This document shows positions 45,405 to 54,077 of a DNA stretch of 64,000 bases, one piece after another. How positions within the stretch are numbered: position 1 is the stretch's first letter; every line of letters starts with the position of its first letter. Source of the stretch: Micromonospora rifamycinica (GTDB taxonomy: Bacteria > Actinomycetota > Actinomycetes > Mycobacteriales > Micromonosporaceae); assembly GCF_900090265.1 (NCBI RefSeq), contig NZ_LT607752.1, forward strand, positions 1,488,001 to 1,552,000. Reading direction: 5' to 3'. Below the pieces are notes generated by a model. That model saw nothing but the letters and a program-made list of their open reading frames with translations, was not told where the DNA came from and did no database searches. The translations under genes and the position numbers were made by a program.

Positions 45405-46514
45405 ATGCTCCAGCCGCACAATGGCCCGATCGGTGGAACCCACTACCTGCCCAGCACCCCGGACACCTGTCTGTGGGGCCGGCTGCCCGACCGGCGGCAC
45501 GAGCCCGTGCTGCGGGTCGGATCCGGCGAGACCGTGACCATCGACACCCTCAGCCACGAGGGCATCCTGGAGGACCAGGGCCGCGACCCCGTCGGCTACC
45601 TCAAGCAGTTCGACGTGCCCAGCGACCGGGTGCTCACCGACGCCCGCGACCTGGCCGCCTCCGACGTCGCCCACGACTACGACGCCGACGGCCCGCACGT
45701 GGTCACCGGCCCGATCACCGTGGCCGGGGCCGAACCCGGCGACCTGCTCCGGATCGAGGTGCTCGATCTGCTCGTCCGCGCCCCCTACGGCTTCATCAGC
45801 AGCCGGCACGGCTACGGCGCGCTGCCCGGCGAGTACCCGCTCACCCCCACCGACACCGGCCCGGCCGGCGACGGCCCCCGGGAGTACGGCACCGTCAGCC
45901 ACTTCACCGAGGTGATCCACCACGGCGGCCGGCTGTTCGGCACCCTGCCGTACGGCGACGGCCGGGCGGCCCGCTTCCCGCTCGCCCCCTTCCTGGGCCT
46001 GATGGGCGTCGCCGTGGACACCGACGAGCCGGTCCACTCGGTGCCGCCCGGCGCGTTCGGGGGCAACCTCGACATCAACGAGTTGCAGGTCGGCTCGACC
46101 CTCTACCTGCCGGTGCAGCTGCCCGGGGCCGGCTTCTACGCCGGTGACCCGCACTACGCCCAGGGCGACGGCGAGGTGGCGCTGACCGCCCTGGAGGCGC
46201 CGCTGCGGGCCACCCTGCGGCTGTCGGTGATCCCCCGGGCGCAGGCCGCCGGCCTGGTCGGGGCCGTCGACGGGCCGTTCGGCGAGACCGCCACCCACTG
46301 GCTGCCGGTCGGCCTGCACGCCGACCTCGACGAGGCGATGCGGCGGGCCGTGCGGGCCGCCGTCGACTTCCTCGTCCGCACCCAGGGCATGCCGCCGCAG
46401 ACCGCGCTGGCCTACCTGAGCGCCGCCGCCGACTTCGAGGTCAGCCAGGTCGTCGACGGGGTGAAGGGCATCCACTGCCTGATCCGCAAGGCCGACTTCC
46501 CGGCCCACTTCTGA
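45405..46514 (+). CDS. Acetamidase/formamidase family protein
   Basis: 369 aa from ATG 45405 behind CCGGAGGA. The family pattern is plain: HYLPSTPDTCLWG, LRVGSGETVTIDTLSHEG, VTGPITVAGAEPGDLLRIEVLDL, FGGNLDINELQVGSTLYLPVQLPGAGFYAGDPHYAQGDGEVALTALEAP, with the conserved Asp, Glu and His cluster. It should cut short amides, or amide-like catabolic products, to acid and ammonia. It is divergent from the Rieske operon across a 310-bp spacer with the candidate IclR site. Confidence 0.88.
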   Translation: MLQPHNGPIGGTHYLPSTPDTCLWGRLPDRRHEPVLRVGSGETVTIDTLSHEGILEDQGRDPVGYLKQFDVPSDRVLTDARDLAASDVAHDYDADGPHVVTGPITVAGAEPGDLLRIEVLDLLVRAPYGFISSRHGYGALPGEYPLTPTDTGPAGDGPREYGTVSHFTEVIHHGGRLFGTLPYGDGRAARFPLAPFLGLMGVAVDTDEPVHSVPPGAFGGNLDINELQVGSTLYLPVQLPGAGFYAGDPHYAQGDGEVALTALEAPLRATLRLSVIPRAQAAGLVGAVDGPFGETATHWLPVGLHADLDEAMRRAVRAAVDFLVRTQGMPPQTALAYLSAAADFEVSQVVDGVKGIHCLIRKADFPAHF

Positions 46515-46826
46515 CCGACGGCACGGTCCCGGCCGGTGACGCCACGCCACCGGCCGGGACCGGCGGGTCACCAGCGGACCCGCAACCCCCCGGACGGCAC
46601 ACCCGCGTCCGTACCAGTGCGGGCGGCACCGCCGCCTGCGCCGCTCCGGGCGGCACCGCCGCCTGCGCCGGCCCGGGCGGCACCGCCGCCCACACCGGCC
46701 CGGACGGAAAGCGGCCACGCCGTCGCCCCCGACCGGGACAGACCGGGGGCGACGCGCAGCCGGCCGGAGCCGGGCCGCTCCGCCGCCGCGAACGGCACGA
46801 CGGGCGGCAGGATCCGGGAGTACGGG
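46515..46826. other. 312-bp spacer with a 27-bp tandem repeat
   Basis: No supported gene. Three 27-bp copies of the unit starting gggcggcaccgccgcc lie at 46621-46647, 46648-46674 and 46675-46701. A - strand frame through it (46568-46798) has only repeat-driven composition. Confidence 0.7.
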
Positions 46827-47762
46827 TCAGGCGGCCGTGGGCACCTCGGCTCGGCGCGGGGCGGCAGCCATCGCCCCCGGCCGGGTGACGGTGACCGCCG
46901 CCGCCCGGCTCGCCCACCGGGCCGCCTCGTCGATCGCCGCGCCGTCGAGCAGCGCGTCGGCCAGGGCGGCGCAGAAGGTGTCCCCGGCCCCGGTGGCGTC
47001 CACCGCGTCGACCCGCTCGGCCGGCACCAGCCACTGCCGGTCGGTGGTCACCACCAGCGCGCCGTCACCGCCGAGGGTCACCACCACCGGCCCCCGGGTA
47101 CCCAGGGTGCGGGCCATCGCCGCCAGGTCGTCGGTGCCGGCCGCTCCGGCCGGCAGGTTCTCGGTGCCGGCCGCGCCGGCCGGGGACCGGACGCCGGCCA
47201 GGGCGGCCAGCTCACCCCGGTTGGGCACCAGCACGTCGACCCGGGCCAGGGTCGCCGGGTCGACCGGGCGGGCCGGGGCGGGATTGAGCACCACCAGGCC
47301 CTCCGCGGCCCGGACCGCCTCGGCCACCACCGCGGCGTCGATCTCCTGTTGCAGCAGCACCGCCCGCGCCGAGCCGATCAGGTGCCGCAGCGGGGTCAGA
47401 TGGTCGGGGGCGAGCCACATGTTCGCCCCCGAGCTCACCGCGATGGTGCTGTCGCCGTCGTCGGTGACCAGCACGATCGCCTGCCCGGTGGGGCGCGGGG
47501 CGCGCAGCACCGCGTCGGTGGCCACCCCCTCGGCGGCGAGCAGCCCGAGCAGCCAGTCCCCGTCGGCGTCGATGCCGACCGCGCCGACCATCGCCACCCG
47601 GCGGCCCAGCCGGGCCGCGGCGACCGCCTGGTTGGCGCCCTTGCCGCCGCCGGCCCGCCGGTGGTCGGCCGCGCCGAGCACGGTCTGACCGGGGGCGGGC
47701 AGCTCGTGCAGCGGCACCACCACGTCCACGTTGAGGCTGCCCACCACCACGATGTCGGTCAT
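46827..47762 (-). CDS. PfkB-family sugar kinase (ribokinase-like)
   Basis: 311 aa from ATG 47762; the longer frame upstream is antisense to the cupin gene. VVGSLNVDVVVPLHELPAPGQTVLG and AGGGKGANQAVAAARLG are the first PfkB signature, and VDAVDATGAGDTFCAALADALLDG the second, with catalytic Asp in GAGD. It phosphorylates a sugar or nucleoside with ATP. A short internal duplication (PAGAAGTENL/PAGAAGTDDL) lies in a surface loop. As the last gene of the 52514-46827 operon, its role in an aromatic pathway is unclear; a sugar released from a glycoside is one possibility. Confidence 0.9.
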   Translation of the reverse strand: MTDIVVVGSLNVDVVVPLHELPAPGQTVLGAADHRRAGGGKGANQAVAAARLGRRVAMVGAVGIDADGDWLLGLLAAEGVATDAVLRAPRPTGQAIVLVTDDGDSTIAVSSGANMWLAPDHLTPLRHLIGSARAVLLQQEIDAAVVAEAVRAAEGLVVLNPAPARPVDPATLARVDVLVPNRGELAALAGVRSPAGAAGTENLPAGAAGTDDLAAMARTLGTRGPVVVTLGGDGALVVTTDRQWLVPAERVDAVDATGAGDTFCAALADALLDGAAIDEAARWASRAAAVTVTRPGAMAAAPRRAEVPTAA

Positions 47763-47766
47763 CGGG

Positions 47767-48141
47767 TCAGCCCTGCCCGGGACGCCAGGCGTGCGGCAGG
47801 AAGTCGGCCCGGGGCGGGGCGAAGACGTCCACGTTGATGCACGGGCCCTCGGTCGGCTCGATGTAGTGCTCCGCACCGCGCGGCACCAGCAGCAGCGAAC
47901 CCGGCCCCATCGGGTGCGGCACCCCGTCGACGTAGTAGTTGCACCGGCCGCCGAGGATCAGCACCAGCTGGTCGAAGTCGTCGTGATGGTGCGGGTTGAG
48001 GTCCATCCCGACGCTGAGTTCGTGCCAGGCGAAGAGGACCTCGTCGGTGGCGTACACCTTGCGGCGCACCCCGGGCCGGACCTCGGTGGCCGGAATGTCG
48101 TCCCAGTTGACCGAGGTGCCGTACAGCTGCGGACTGAGCAT
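47767..48141 (-). CDS. Single-domain cupin
   Basis: 124 aa from ATG 48141. A cupin barrel with metal-binding motif 1 in GMDLNPHHHDDFDQLVLILGG (His cluster and Glu/Gln position) and motif 2 PMGPGSLLLVPRGAEHYIEPTEG (His). A metal-dependent dioxygenase, isomerase or sensor function is possible. The gene starts 25 bp after the aldolase stop and ends 4 bp before the kinase start. Confidence 0.85.
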   Translation of the reverse strand: MLSPQLYGTSVNWDDIPATEVRPGVRRKVYATDEVLFAWHELSVGMDLNPHHHDDFDQLVLILGGRCNYYVDGVPHPMGPGSLLLVPRGAEHYIEPTEGPCINVDVFAPPRADFLPHAWRPGQG

Positions 48142-48166
48142 GTGAACGCGTCCCTTCTCAGGCGGA

Positions 48167-49120
48167 TCAGGCGGGTGCGGCGAGCCGACGCAGGCCGGTG
48201 CCGAGCAGCTGCAGGTCCGAGCCGACGACCAGGTACCGCGCGTCGGTCAGGCCGTAGCGGCCCAGCGCCCCGGCGGAACGGTCGGCGACCCAGCCGCCGA
48301 GGGCGGCACCGGTGGTGCGGGCCGCGTCGGCGATGTCCCCGGTTCGCCGCAGCAGCGGCCCCGGGTCGTCGCTGGTCGACAGGCCCAGGCTCACCGCCAG
48401 GTCGGTGGTGCCGACGAAGCCGACGTCCACCCCGGTCAGCAGGGCGGGCAGCGGGTCGTCGGTGGTCGCCGTCTCGATCTGCGCCACCAGGACGGGCGGG
48501 TGCTCGGCCTCCGCCGCCAGGTACCGGTCGAGGCCGTCGCCGCCGTACCCGGCGGACGGGTGGGCCAGGCTGATGCTGCGCCGCCCGTGCGGGGCGTACC
48601 GGCTGGCCGCGCGCAGCGCCTCGACGTCGGCCCGGCGACGGACGGTCGACAGCTGCACCCCGACGGCCCCGGCCTCCAGCAGTCGGTTGACCTGGCCGGG
48701 GTCCACCGCCGGCACCCGGACCAGCGCCGGCAGGCCGGCCAGGGCGGCGAGCCGGAGCTGGTCGGTGGCGGTGCGCTCGTCCAGCCCGGAGTGCTCCAGG
48801 TCGATCACCACGAAGTCGAGGCCGGAACGAGCGGCCAGGGCGATCACGTCGGCCCCGGGCAGCTTGACGAAGGTGCCGACGAGCTGCCCGCCGTCGCGCA
48901 ACGTGCCCCGCAGCCGGGCCCGGGCGGCGTGCACGCCGGTGGACGGCGTCGGGTCGGCGGGCACGCCGGTGGACGGCGTCGGGTCGGCGTGCACGCCGGT
49001 GCTCGGCGTCGGGTCGGCGCACGCCGCCCCCGCTGCCGGCGGCCCGGCGGACACCGGTGGTGTCGACCCGGCGGACAGCTGCGGCGCACGCCCCGGCGGG
49101 GGCGGCTCCACGGCGGACAT
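48167..49120 (-). CDS. HpcH/HpaI-type class II aldolase
   Basis: 317 aa from ATG 49120. The aldolase barrel starts at about residue 65: LVGTFVKLPGADVIALAARSGLDFVVIDLEHSGLDERTATDQLRLA, with VGVQLSTVRRRADVEALRAASRYAPHGRRSIS, VLVAQIETATTDDPLPALLTGVDVGFVGTTDLAVSLG (metal Glu and Asp). Such enzymes split 4-hydroxy-2-keto acids to pyruvate and an aldehyde, the last step of meta-cleavage routes. Unusually, 50-60 residues precede the barrel, made of Pro-rich sequence and a 10-residue repeat (ADPTPSTGVH) encoded by a 30-bp minisatellite. Confidence 0.88.
   Translation of the reverse strand: MSAVEPPPPGRAPQLSAGSTPPVSAGPPAAGAACADPTPSTGVHADPTPSTGVPADPTPSTGVHAARARLRGTLRDGGQLVGTFVKLPGADVIALAARSGLDFVVIDLEHSGLDERTATDQLRLAALAGLPALVRVPAVDPGQVNRLLEAGAVGVQLSTVRRRADVEALRAASRYAPHGRRSISLAHPSAGYGGDGLDRYLAAEAEHPPVLVAQIETATTDDPLPALLTGVDVGFVGTTDLAVSLGLSTSDDPGPLLRRTGDIADAARTTGAALGGWVADRSAGALGRYGLTDARYLVVGSDLQLLGTGLRRLAAPA
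48931..49020 (-). repeat. 30-bp in-frame tandem repeat in the aldolase gene
   Basis: Three adjoining 30-bp copies (48931, 48961, 48991; unit starting gcacgccggtggacgg) differ at three or four bases and encode the 10-residue repeat in the N-terminal extension. Confidence 0.9.
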
Positions 49121-49127
49121 CAGCGGG

Positions 49128-50294
49128 TCACGCCCCGGTGGCGGGCAGGCCGCGCCACGGCACGGTCGGCACCTGCTCACCGGCGAGCAGCACCACGGCC
49201 GGGTCCAGCCGGGGTGCGGTGATCTTGTTACCGGCGGCGTCGGGCAGCACCGCCTCCTCGGCCTCGGCCAGCACGGTGACGTGGGCCGGGCCACCCTCGA
49301 CCAGCGTGCCGTAGCCCTCGGCGTCGAGGCCGGTCAGCCGGGCCGGCGCGGAGGTCACCCGGGGCACCAGCTGCTCCAGGGTCATCCCCATCGCCCGCAG
49401 CTTGGCCATGCTGGTGACCAGGTCGAAGACCGGGCCGCGCCAGTTGCGGGCGCTGGTGTCGGAGGTGACCACGTCGGGCAGGAAGCCCTGCTCGATCGCC
49501 GGCCGGGCGACGGCGAAGCTGAGGTTGCTCTTGCCGTGGGCGGACTCGAACAGCACCCCGCGCTCACGGGCGGCGTACACCTCGGGCAGCACGGTGCCGT
49601 CGTCGAGGATGCCGTACGGCTTGCCGGTGTAGCAGTGCGCCACCACGTCGCCGGGGCGCAGCAGGGGCAGGATCACCGGCAGCGGCTCCGGCGTCTCGCC
49701 GATGTGGATCATGAGCGGCAGGCCCGCCTCGGCGGCCAGCGCCAGGGACCGCTTGAGCAGCGGACGCCAGTCCAGCCCGACGACGTCCTCGGAGAGCCGG
49801 ATCTTGAAACCACGAACCCGGTGCGGGTTCGCCTCGGCCACCGCCAGCGCGTCCTCGGGGACCAGCGTGCCCGGGTTGATCAGCTCACCGAACCGGAAGT
49901 CGATCAGGCCGAGGACCGAGACGTTGAGGAAGTTCACCAGCCGCATCCGGGCCGGTGTGGCGACGTACTTCTCGAACGCGGCGAAGGTGGACGCGCCGAC
50001 GGTGCCGGCGTCACAGGCCGCCACCACGCCCCGGTGCAGGTGCGCCTCGTCCGGCGGGGCACCCACCTTGGAGACCTCGGCGAAGATGTGGGTGTGCGCC
50101 TCGACCAGGCCGGGCAGCACGTACTGGCCGGTGCAGTCGACCACCCGGTCGGCGGCGGCGGCGAGGCCGGGCGCGATCCGGGCCACCCGGTCGCCGCTGA
50201 CCGCGACGTCGGCGACCCGGCTCGCGCCGGTCTCGCCGTCGAACACCTGACCACCGGCGAGCACCAGGTCGTACCGGTCGGAATTCTCACTCAT
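49128..50294 (-). CDS. Amidohydrolase-superfamily metal-dependent hydrolase
   Basis: 388 aa from ATG 50294, overlapping the FAH-gene stop. DLVLAGGQVFDGETGASRVADVAVSGDRVARI is the small beta-sandwich, and YVLPGLVEAHTHIFAEV gives the HxH metal site. RGFKIRLSED offers a carboxylated-Lys position, LMIHIGETPE and VVAHCYTGKPYG the His ligands, and VTSDTSARNW the catalytic Asp. The pattern is closest to the amidohydrolase/deacetylase group near dihydroorotase and EF_0837. It should open a cyclic amide or remove an N-acyl group. Confidence 0.88.
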   Translation of the reverse strand: MSENSDRYDLVLAGGQVFDGETGASRVADVAVSGDRVARIAPGLAAAADRVVDCTGQYVLPGLVEAHTHIFAEVSKVGAPPDEAHLHRGVVAACDAGTVGASTFAAFEKYVATPARMRLVNFLNVSVLGLIDFRFGELINPGTLVPEDALAVAEANPHRVRGFKIRLSEDVVGLDWRPLLKRSLALAAEAGLPLMIHIGETPEPLPVILPLLRPGDVVAHCYTGKPYGILDDGTVLPEVYAARERGVLFESAHGKSNLSFAVARPAIEQGFLPDVVTSDTSARNWRGPVFDLVTSMAKLRAMGMTLEQLVPRVTSAPARLTGLDAEGYGTLVEGGPAHVTVLAEAEEAVLPDAAGNKITAPRLDPAVVLLAGEQVPTVPWRGLPATGA

Positions 50295-51226
50295 GACATC
50301 GGGCTCTCTGTGCGAAGCGGGTGGGTCGACGCGCTGACCGTGGTCGCCCCGGGGGCGGCCGGCGCGGCGTGGTCCGGGCCCTCGGCACGGAACCGGGTAC
50401 GCAGGGGCAGCACCCCGGCGACGGTGACCTCCACCAGGTCGCCGGGGCCCAGGAAGCAGCCCCGGTCCTGGCCGGTGCCGGTCGGGGTGCCGGTGAGCAC
50501 CACGTCGCCGGGTTCCAGCACCACGTACCGGGTGATCCAGGCGAGCAGGTCGGGCACCGGGAAGATCAGGTCGGCGGTGCTGGCCTGCTGGCGCAGCTCG
50601 CCGTTGACGGTGGTGCGTACCCCGATGGCGTCGCGGTCGGCGACCGCGCCCAGGCCGAGCACGGAGGCTCCCAGCGCGCCGAAGCCGGGGAAACTCTTGG
50701 CCAGGGTGGGGTTGCCGGTGGCGGTCATCACGTCCCGGGCGGTCAGGTCGTTGGCCGCGGTGACGGCGGCGAGGTGCGCCCAGACCTCCCCGGCCGGGGT
50801 GTGGTGCATCCGCGCGCCGACGACGAGGGCGACCTCGCCCTCGTAGTCGGGCTGGCTGCTGACCGAGTCGGGCAGCGGCACGGTCTGTCCCGGGCCGGAG
50901 CCGGCGCTGGGCGACTTGAGATAGAGCACCGGCCGGGTGGGCAGGGCGCGGCCGGTGGTCCGGGCCTTGCAGTGGTAGTTCAGCCCGACCCCCCACACGG
51001 CACGGGTGCCGGCCAGCGGTGGACGGAGGTCGCCGACCAGGGTCTCCAGCGGCAGCCGGCGACGGACCCGGGCCTCGGCGGCCGGGGCGAGCCCGAGGCC
51101 GGCGCGCAGCAGGGCCGCCACGTCCGGGTAGGGCAGGTCGAGCAGCTCGACGTCGTCGCCGGTGATCCGGCCCAGCCCGTACCGGGTGGCGACCAGGTGC
51201 ACGTCGGTGGGCGTCGGGGCGGTCAT
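50291..51226 (-). CDS. Fumarylacetoacetate hydrolase family protein
   Basis: 311 aa from ATG 51226, overlapping the reductase stop by 4 bp. WGVGLNYHCKARTTGRALPTRPVLYLKSPSAGSGPGQTV, DYEGEVALVVGARM (metal Glu), VTAANDLTARDVM and YVVLEPGDVVLTGTPTGTGQDRG are the FAH signatures. Members hydrolyse C-C bonds or isomerise/decarboxylate the open-chain products of meta-cleavage, which fits an operon holding extradiol dioxygenase and HpaI aldolase. Confidence 0.9.
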   Translation of the reverse strand: MTAPTPTDVHLVATRYGLGRITGDDVELLDLPYPDVAALLRAGLGLAPAAEARVRRRLPLETLVGDLRPPLAGTRAVWGVGLNYHCKARTTGRALPTRPVLYLKSPSAGSGPGQTVPLPDSVSSQPDYEGEVALVVGARMHHTPAGEVWAHLAAVTAANDLTARDVMTATGNPTLAKSFPGFGALGASVLGLGAVADRDAIGVRTTVNGELRQQASTADLIFPVPDLLAWITRYVVLEPGDVVLTGTPTGTGQDRGCFLGPGDLVEVTVAGVLPLRTRFRAEGPDHAAPAAPGATTVSASTHPLRTESPMS

Positions 51227-52203
51227 GCCGCGTCCGAGGAGTGGCCGGGGACGGTGCCGAGCGCCGGGTTGACCAGCGGGGCCAGGTTGTTGACGGCGGC
51301 GGCGGCCTCGCCGAAGCCGACCGAGATCAGCCGGACCTTGCCGTCGTAGTCGGTGATGTCGCCGGCGGCGAAGACCCGGGGCAGGTTGGTCCGCATCGAC
51401 CGGTCCACGGCGACGTGCCGGCGGCGCATCTCCAGCCCCCACCGCTCCATCGCGCTGAGGTCGGCGATGAACCCGAGCGCGGCCACCACCGCCTGGGCGG
51501 GCAGCGTCTGCCGGCCCTCGCCGCGCACCTCGGCCAGGTGCACCGCCTCGACGGTCTGCTCCCCGTCGATCCCGCAGACCTCGTACGGGGTGAGCACCCG
51601 CACGGTGGAGTCGTGCAGTTGGCTGACGCTGTGCTCGTGGGCGCGGAACTGCGGCCGGCGGTGTACCAGGGTGACGCTGCTGGCGTACGGCTCCAGGGCC
51701 AGCGCCCAGTCGACGGCCGAGTCGCCGCCGCCGACCACCACGACCTCCTGGCCGGCGAGCTCCTCCAGTCGGGGCACGAAGTAGCGCAGCCCCCGGCCGA
51801 GGTGGTCGTTGCCGACGGGCAGTTCCCGGGGGGTGAAGGTGCCGATGCCGGCGGTCAGCAGTACCGCCGCCGCCCGGACCTGGGTGCCGGTGTCGGTGCC
51901 GATCAGCACGTGGTCCTCGGCGCAGGTCAGCTCGACGGCGCTCTGCCCGAGCAGGAACGTCGGCTTGGCGGTGGCGGCCTGGGTGAGCAGGGCGTCGACG
52001 AGTTCCTGGCCCCGGACGGCGGGCAGCCCGGCGATGTCGTAGATCGCCTTCTCGGGGTAGAGGGCGGCGATCTGCCCGCCGGCCTCGGGCAGCGAGTCGA
52101 TCACCGCCACGCTCATCCCGCGGAAGCCGGCGTAGTAGGTGGCGTAGAGCCCGGCCGGGCCGGCGCCGATGATCGCGAGGTCGACCTCGTGCCGTTCGGC
52201 CAT
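51223..52203 (-). CDS. Ferredoxin-NADP+ reductase (thioredoxin-reductase-like type)
   Basis: 326 aa from ATG 52203. FAD-binding IIGAGPAGLYATYYAGFRGMSVAVID and NADPH-binding EVVVVGGGDSAVDWALAL are present, and the redox CxxC of thioredoxin reductases is absent. FAAGDITDYDGKVRLISVGFGEAAAAVNN is the C-terminal FAD motif of this FNR class. The gene shares one base with the ferredoxin stop. It reduces the ferredoxin that feeds the Rieske oxygenase. Confidence 0.92.
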   Translation of the reverse strand: MAERHEVDLAIIGAGPAGLYATYYAGFRGMSVAVIDSLPEAGGQIAALYPEKAIYDIAGLPAVRGQELVDALLTQAATAKPTFLLGQSAVELTCAEDHVLIGTDTGTQVRAAAVLLTAGIGTFTPRELPVGNDHLGRGLRYFVPRLEELAGQEVVVVGGGDSAVDWALALEPYASSVTLVHRRPQFRAHEHSVSQLHDSTVRVLTPYEVCGIDGEQTVEAVHLAEVRGEGRQTLPAQAVVAALGFIADLSAMERWGLEMRRRHVAVDRSMRTNLPRVFAAGDITDYDGKVRLISVGFGEAAAAVNNLAPLVNPALGTVPGHSSDAA

Positions 52204-52514
52204 CAGCCGGCGCTTTCCGCGATGGCCGGGTGGTCGTGGCCGACCCGGCCGATCTTGCGGGCGCCGCCCGGGGTACCGATCTCGGTGAAGAACTCCGCGT
52301 TGATCGGCCCGAAGCGGGCCCGGTCGGCGGGCAGATCGTCGAGGTGGAAGATCGAGGTGACCGGGCAGACCGGCTCGCAGCGCCCGCAGTCGACGCACTC
52401 GTCCGGGTTGATGTACATCATCCGGTCGCCCTCGTAGATGCAGTCCACCGGGCATTCCTCGACGCAGGACCGATCCTGTACGTCCACACATTCGTCGGTG
52501 ACCACGTAGGTCAT
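52203..52514 (-). CDS. 7Fe ferredoxin ([3Fe-4S][4Fe-4S])
   Basis: 103 aa from ATG 52514. Cys9, Cys17, Cys21 and Cys25 lie in DECVDVQDRSCVEECPVDCIYEGDRMMYINPDECVDCGRCEPVCP, followed by Cys40, 43, 46 and 50; the spacing at the first cluster is that of actinobacterial FdxA/FdxC proteins. It carries single electrons from the reductase downstream to the Rieske oxygenase. It is the first gene of the seven-gene - strand operon. Confidence 0.93.
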   Translation of the reverse strand: MTYVVTDECVDVQDRSCVEECPVDCIYEGDRMMYINPDECVDCGRCEPVCPVTSIFHLDDLPADRARFGPINAEFFTEIGTPGGARKIGRVGHDHPAIAESAG

Positions 52515-52649
52515 CGGTCCTCCTGCGGTTCGGTCGGCCAGCCGTCTCCGGTGCGACGCGGCAGGTCCGGGCGGGTGTGGCCGGTGCGGTGTGCCGGGCC
52601 CGTTCCGCGACGTCGCCGGGTACGGGGCGGTGTCGTTTGGTGTGAGGCC

Positions 52650-52679
52650 ACGCTAGAGACTTGGCGCGGAGTATGTCAA
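52650..52679 (-). promoter_or_regulatory. Promoter of the ferredoxin operon
   Basis: On the - strand TTGACA (52679-52674), 18 bp, TAGCGT (52655-52650). The palindrome GTATGTCAACATAC (52671-52684) covers the -35. Confidence 0.55.
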
Positions 52680-52680
52680 C

Positions 52681-52695
52681 ATACGAGACGTCATC
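52681..52695. promoter_or_regulatory. Candidate IclR site between divergent operons
   Basis: ATACGAGACGTCATC carries the shared core GAGAC-GTC-ATC, two bases upstream of the -35 of the leftward operon and 33 bp before the M20-like gene. GACGTCAT-N5-ATGAAGTC (52686-52706) is an overlapping dyad. Confidence 0.5.
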
Positions 52696-52727
52696 TTGAA
52701 TGAAGTCAAGCAGACCGAGGAGCGCGA

Positions 52728-54062
52728 ATGGCCGACGAGGTACCGGCGACCCTGCGCCACGCCGCCGACCAGGCGATCGACCCGGCAACCCTGCTCGACG
52801 CCCTGGCCGCGCTCGCCGCGCAGCCGAGCCCGTACGGCCGCGAGCGGGCCACCGCGCACCGGGTCGCCGACTGGGCCGCCGCCCGGTGGCCGGCGCTGTC
52901 CTGGCGGGTCGACCCGCTCCCGCGCACGGCGGCCACGCCGGACAGCGCCAACCTCGTCGGCGGATCCAGCCGGGGTGGGCACCCCGAGCTGCTGATCTAC
53001 TCACACCTGGACACCTCGCTGACCGACGCGGCGGACTTCGACGCCCCGATCACCGGCCGGCGTACCCCCGCCCCGGCGCTGGACCTGCCCGGACCCGACG
53101 GCGAGGTGGTCAGCGGCTCCGGCCTCGGGGTGGCGCGGGCGGCGGCGGCCGCCGCCCTGGTCGGCTACGCCGCCGCGGCCGAGGCCTGCCGGGCCGCCGG
53201 CCGCCCGCACCGGCTGACCCTGCTGCTCGCCGCCACCGGCACCCACCGGCACGACCCCGACGCCGGGCCGGACGACGGCGTCGCGCCGGCCCCCACCACC
53301 GGCGGCGTACTCCATCACCTGCGCGACCGGCCGCCGCCGGCCGCCGCGATCGTGGCCAAGACCAGCCCGCCGGGCATCCTCACCGCCGAGCCCGGGGCGA
53401 TGTTCCTGCGGGTACGGCTGTCCAGCGGCTTCCATCCGGCGCTGTTCCGGGACACCGCCACGCCCCCCGGCGGGCTGCTCGCCCACCTCGGGGTGGTCGT
53501 CGAGGCGCTGGAGGACTTCCGCCGCGCCCACCTGGCCCGCCGCACCGACCCGGACGCCCTGGTCGGCCCCGAGCTGGGCCTCGGGGCGGTCCGCGCCGGC
53601 CAGCCGGGCAAACCCGACCTGCTGCCCGGGGCGGTGGACCTCCACCTCTACCTGACCACCGTGCCCGGCGACGACCCGGCGGAGATCACCGACGCGCTAC
53701 GGGCGATGCTGGCCCGGCGGCTGCGGGACACGCCGCTGGCCGGCTGCGGGCTGGCCGTGGCCGGTCACCCGGTCCACCCGTCGGCCGCCACCGCGCCCGA
53801 CGCCGCGATCTGCCGGCACGCCGACGCCGCGTGGCGCACCGCCCACGGGCGACCGCCTACCCCGCTACGCGGCTGGACCGGGTCGACCGACGGGGTGGTG
53901 CTCCGCGGCCGGGGGGTGCCCACCGTCCGGCTCGGCCCCCCGGCGTTGCCACCCGACCCGGCCGACCCGCGCCGGGAGCGGTACGCGATGGCGGAACTGG
54001 TGCGTTTCGCCCGGCTGTACGCCGACATCGCCCTGCGGCACCAGCAGGCATCGACAGGCTGA
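52728..54062 (+). CDS. M20-like peptidase/deacylase-fold protein, metal site incomplete
   Basis: 444 aa from ATG 52728. The start PATLLDALAALAAQPSPYGRERATAHRVADWAAARWPAL and the first metal motif LLIYSHLDTS (His and Asp) look like an M20 amidohydrolase. The second motif, normally G-x-x-D-M-K-G, reads GSGLGVARAAA with no Asp, and the E-E catalytic motif is replaced by LAATGTHRHDPD. A C-terminal GRGVPTVRLGPP and dimerisation-domain-like middle are kept. It may be a divergent or inactive hydrolase. It is divergent from the ferredoxin operon and just upstream of iclR. Confidence 0.65.
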   Translation: MADEVPATLRHAADQAIDPATLLDALAALAAQPSPYGRERATAHRVADWAAARWPALSWRVDPLPRTAATPDSANLVGGSSRGGHPELLIYSHLDTSLTDAADFDAPITGRRTPAPALDLPGPDGEVVSGSGLGVARAAAAAALVGYAAAAEACRAAGRPHRLTLLLAATGTHRHDPDAGPDDGVAPAPTTGGVLHHLRDRPPPAAAIVAKTSPPGILTAEPGAMFLRVRLSSGFHPALFRDTATPPGGLLAHLGVVVEALEDFRRAHLARRTDPDALVGPELGLGAVRAGQPGKPDLLPGAVDLHLYLTTVPGDDPAEITDALRAMLARRLRDTPLAGCGLAVAGHPVHPSAATAPDAAICRHADAAWRTAHGRPPTPLRGWTGSTDGVVLRGRGVPTVRLGPPALPPDPADPRRERYAMAELVRFARLYADIALRHQQASTG

Positions 54063-54077
54063 GGTGTCATATGCCAT

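Noticed and set aside
46568-46798. Possible 76-aa gene on the - strand between convergent genes
   Set aside because: Its sequence is mostly the Gly/Ala repeat generated by the 27-bp array, without a ribosome site or known domain.
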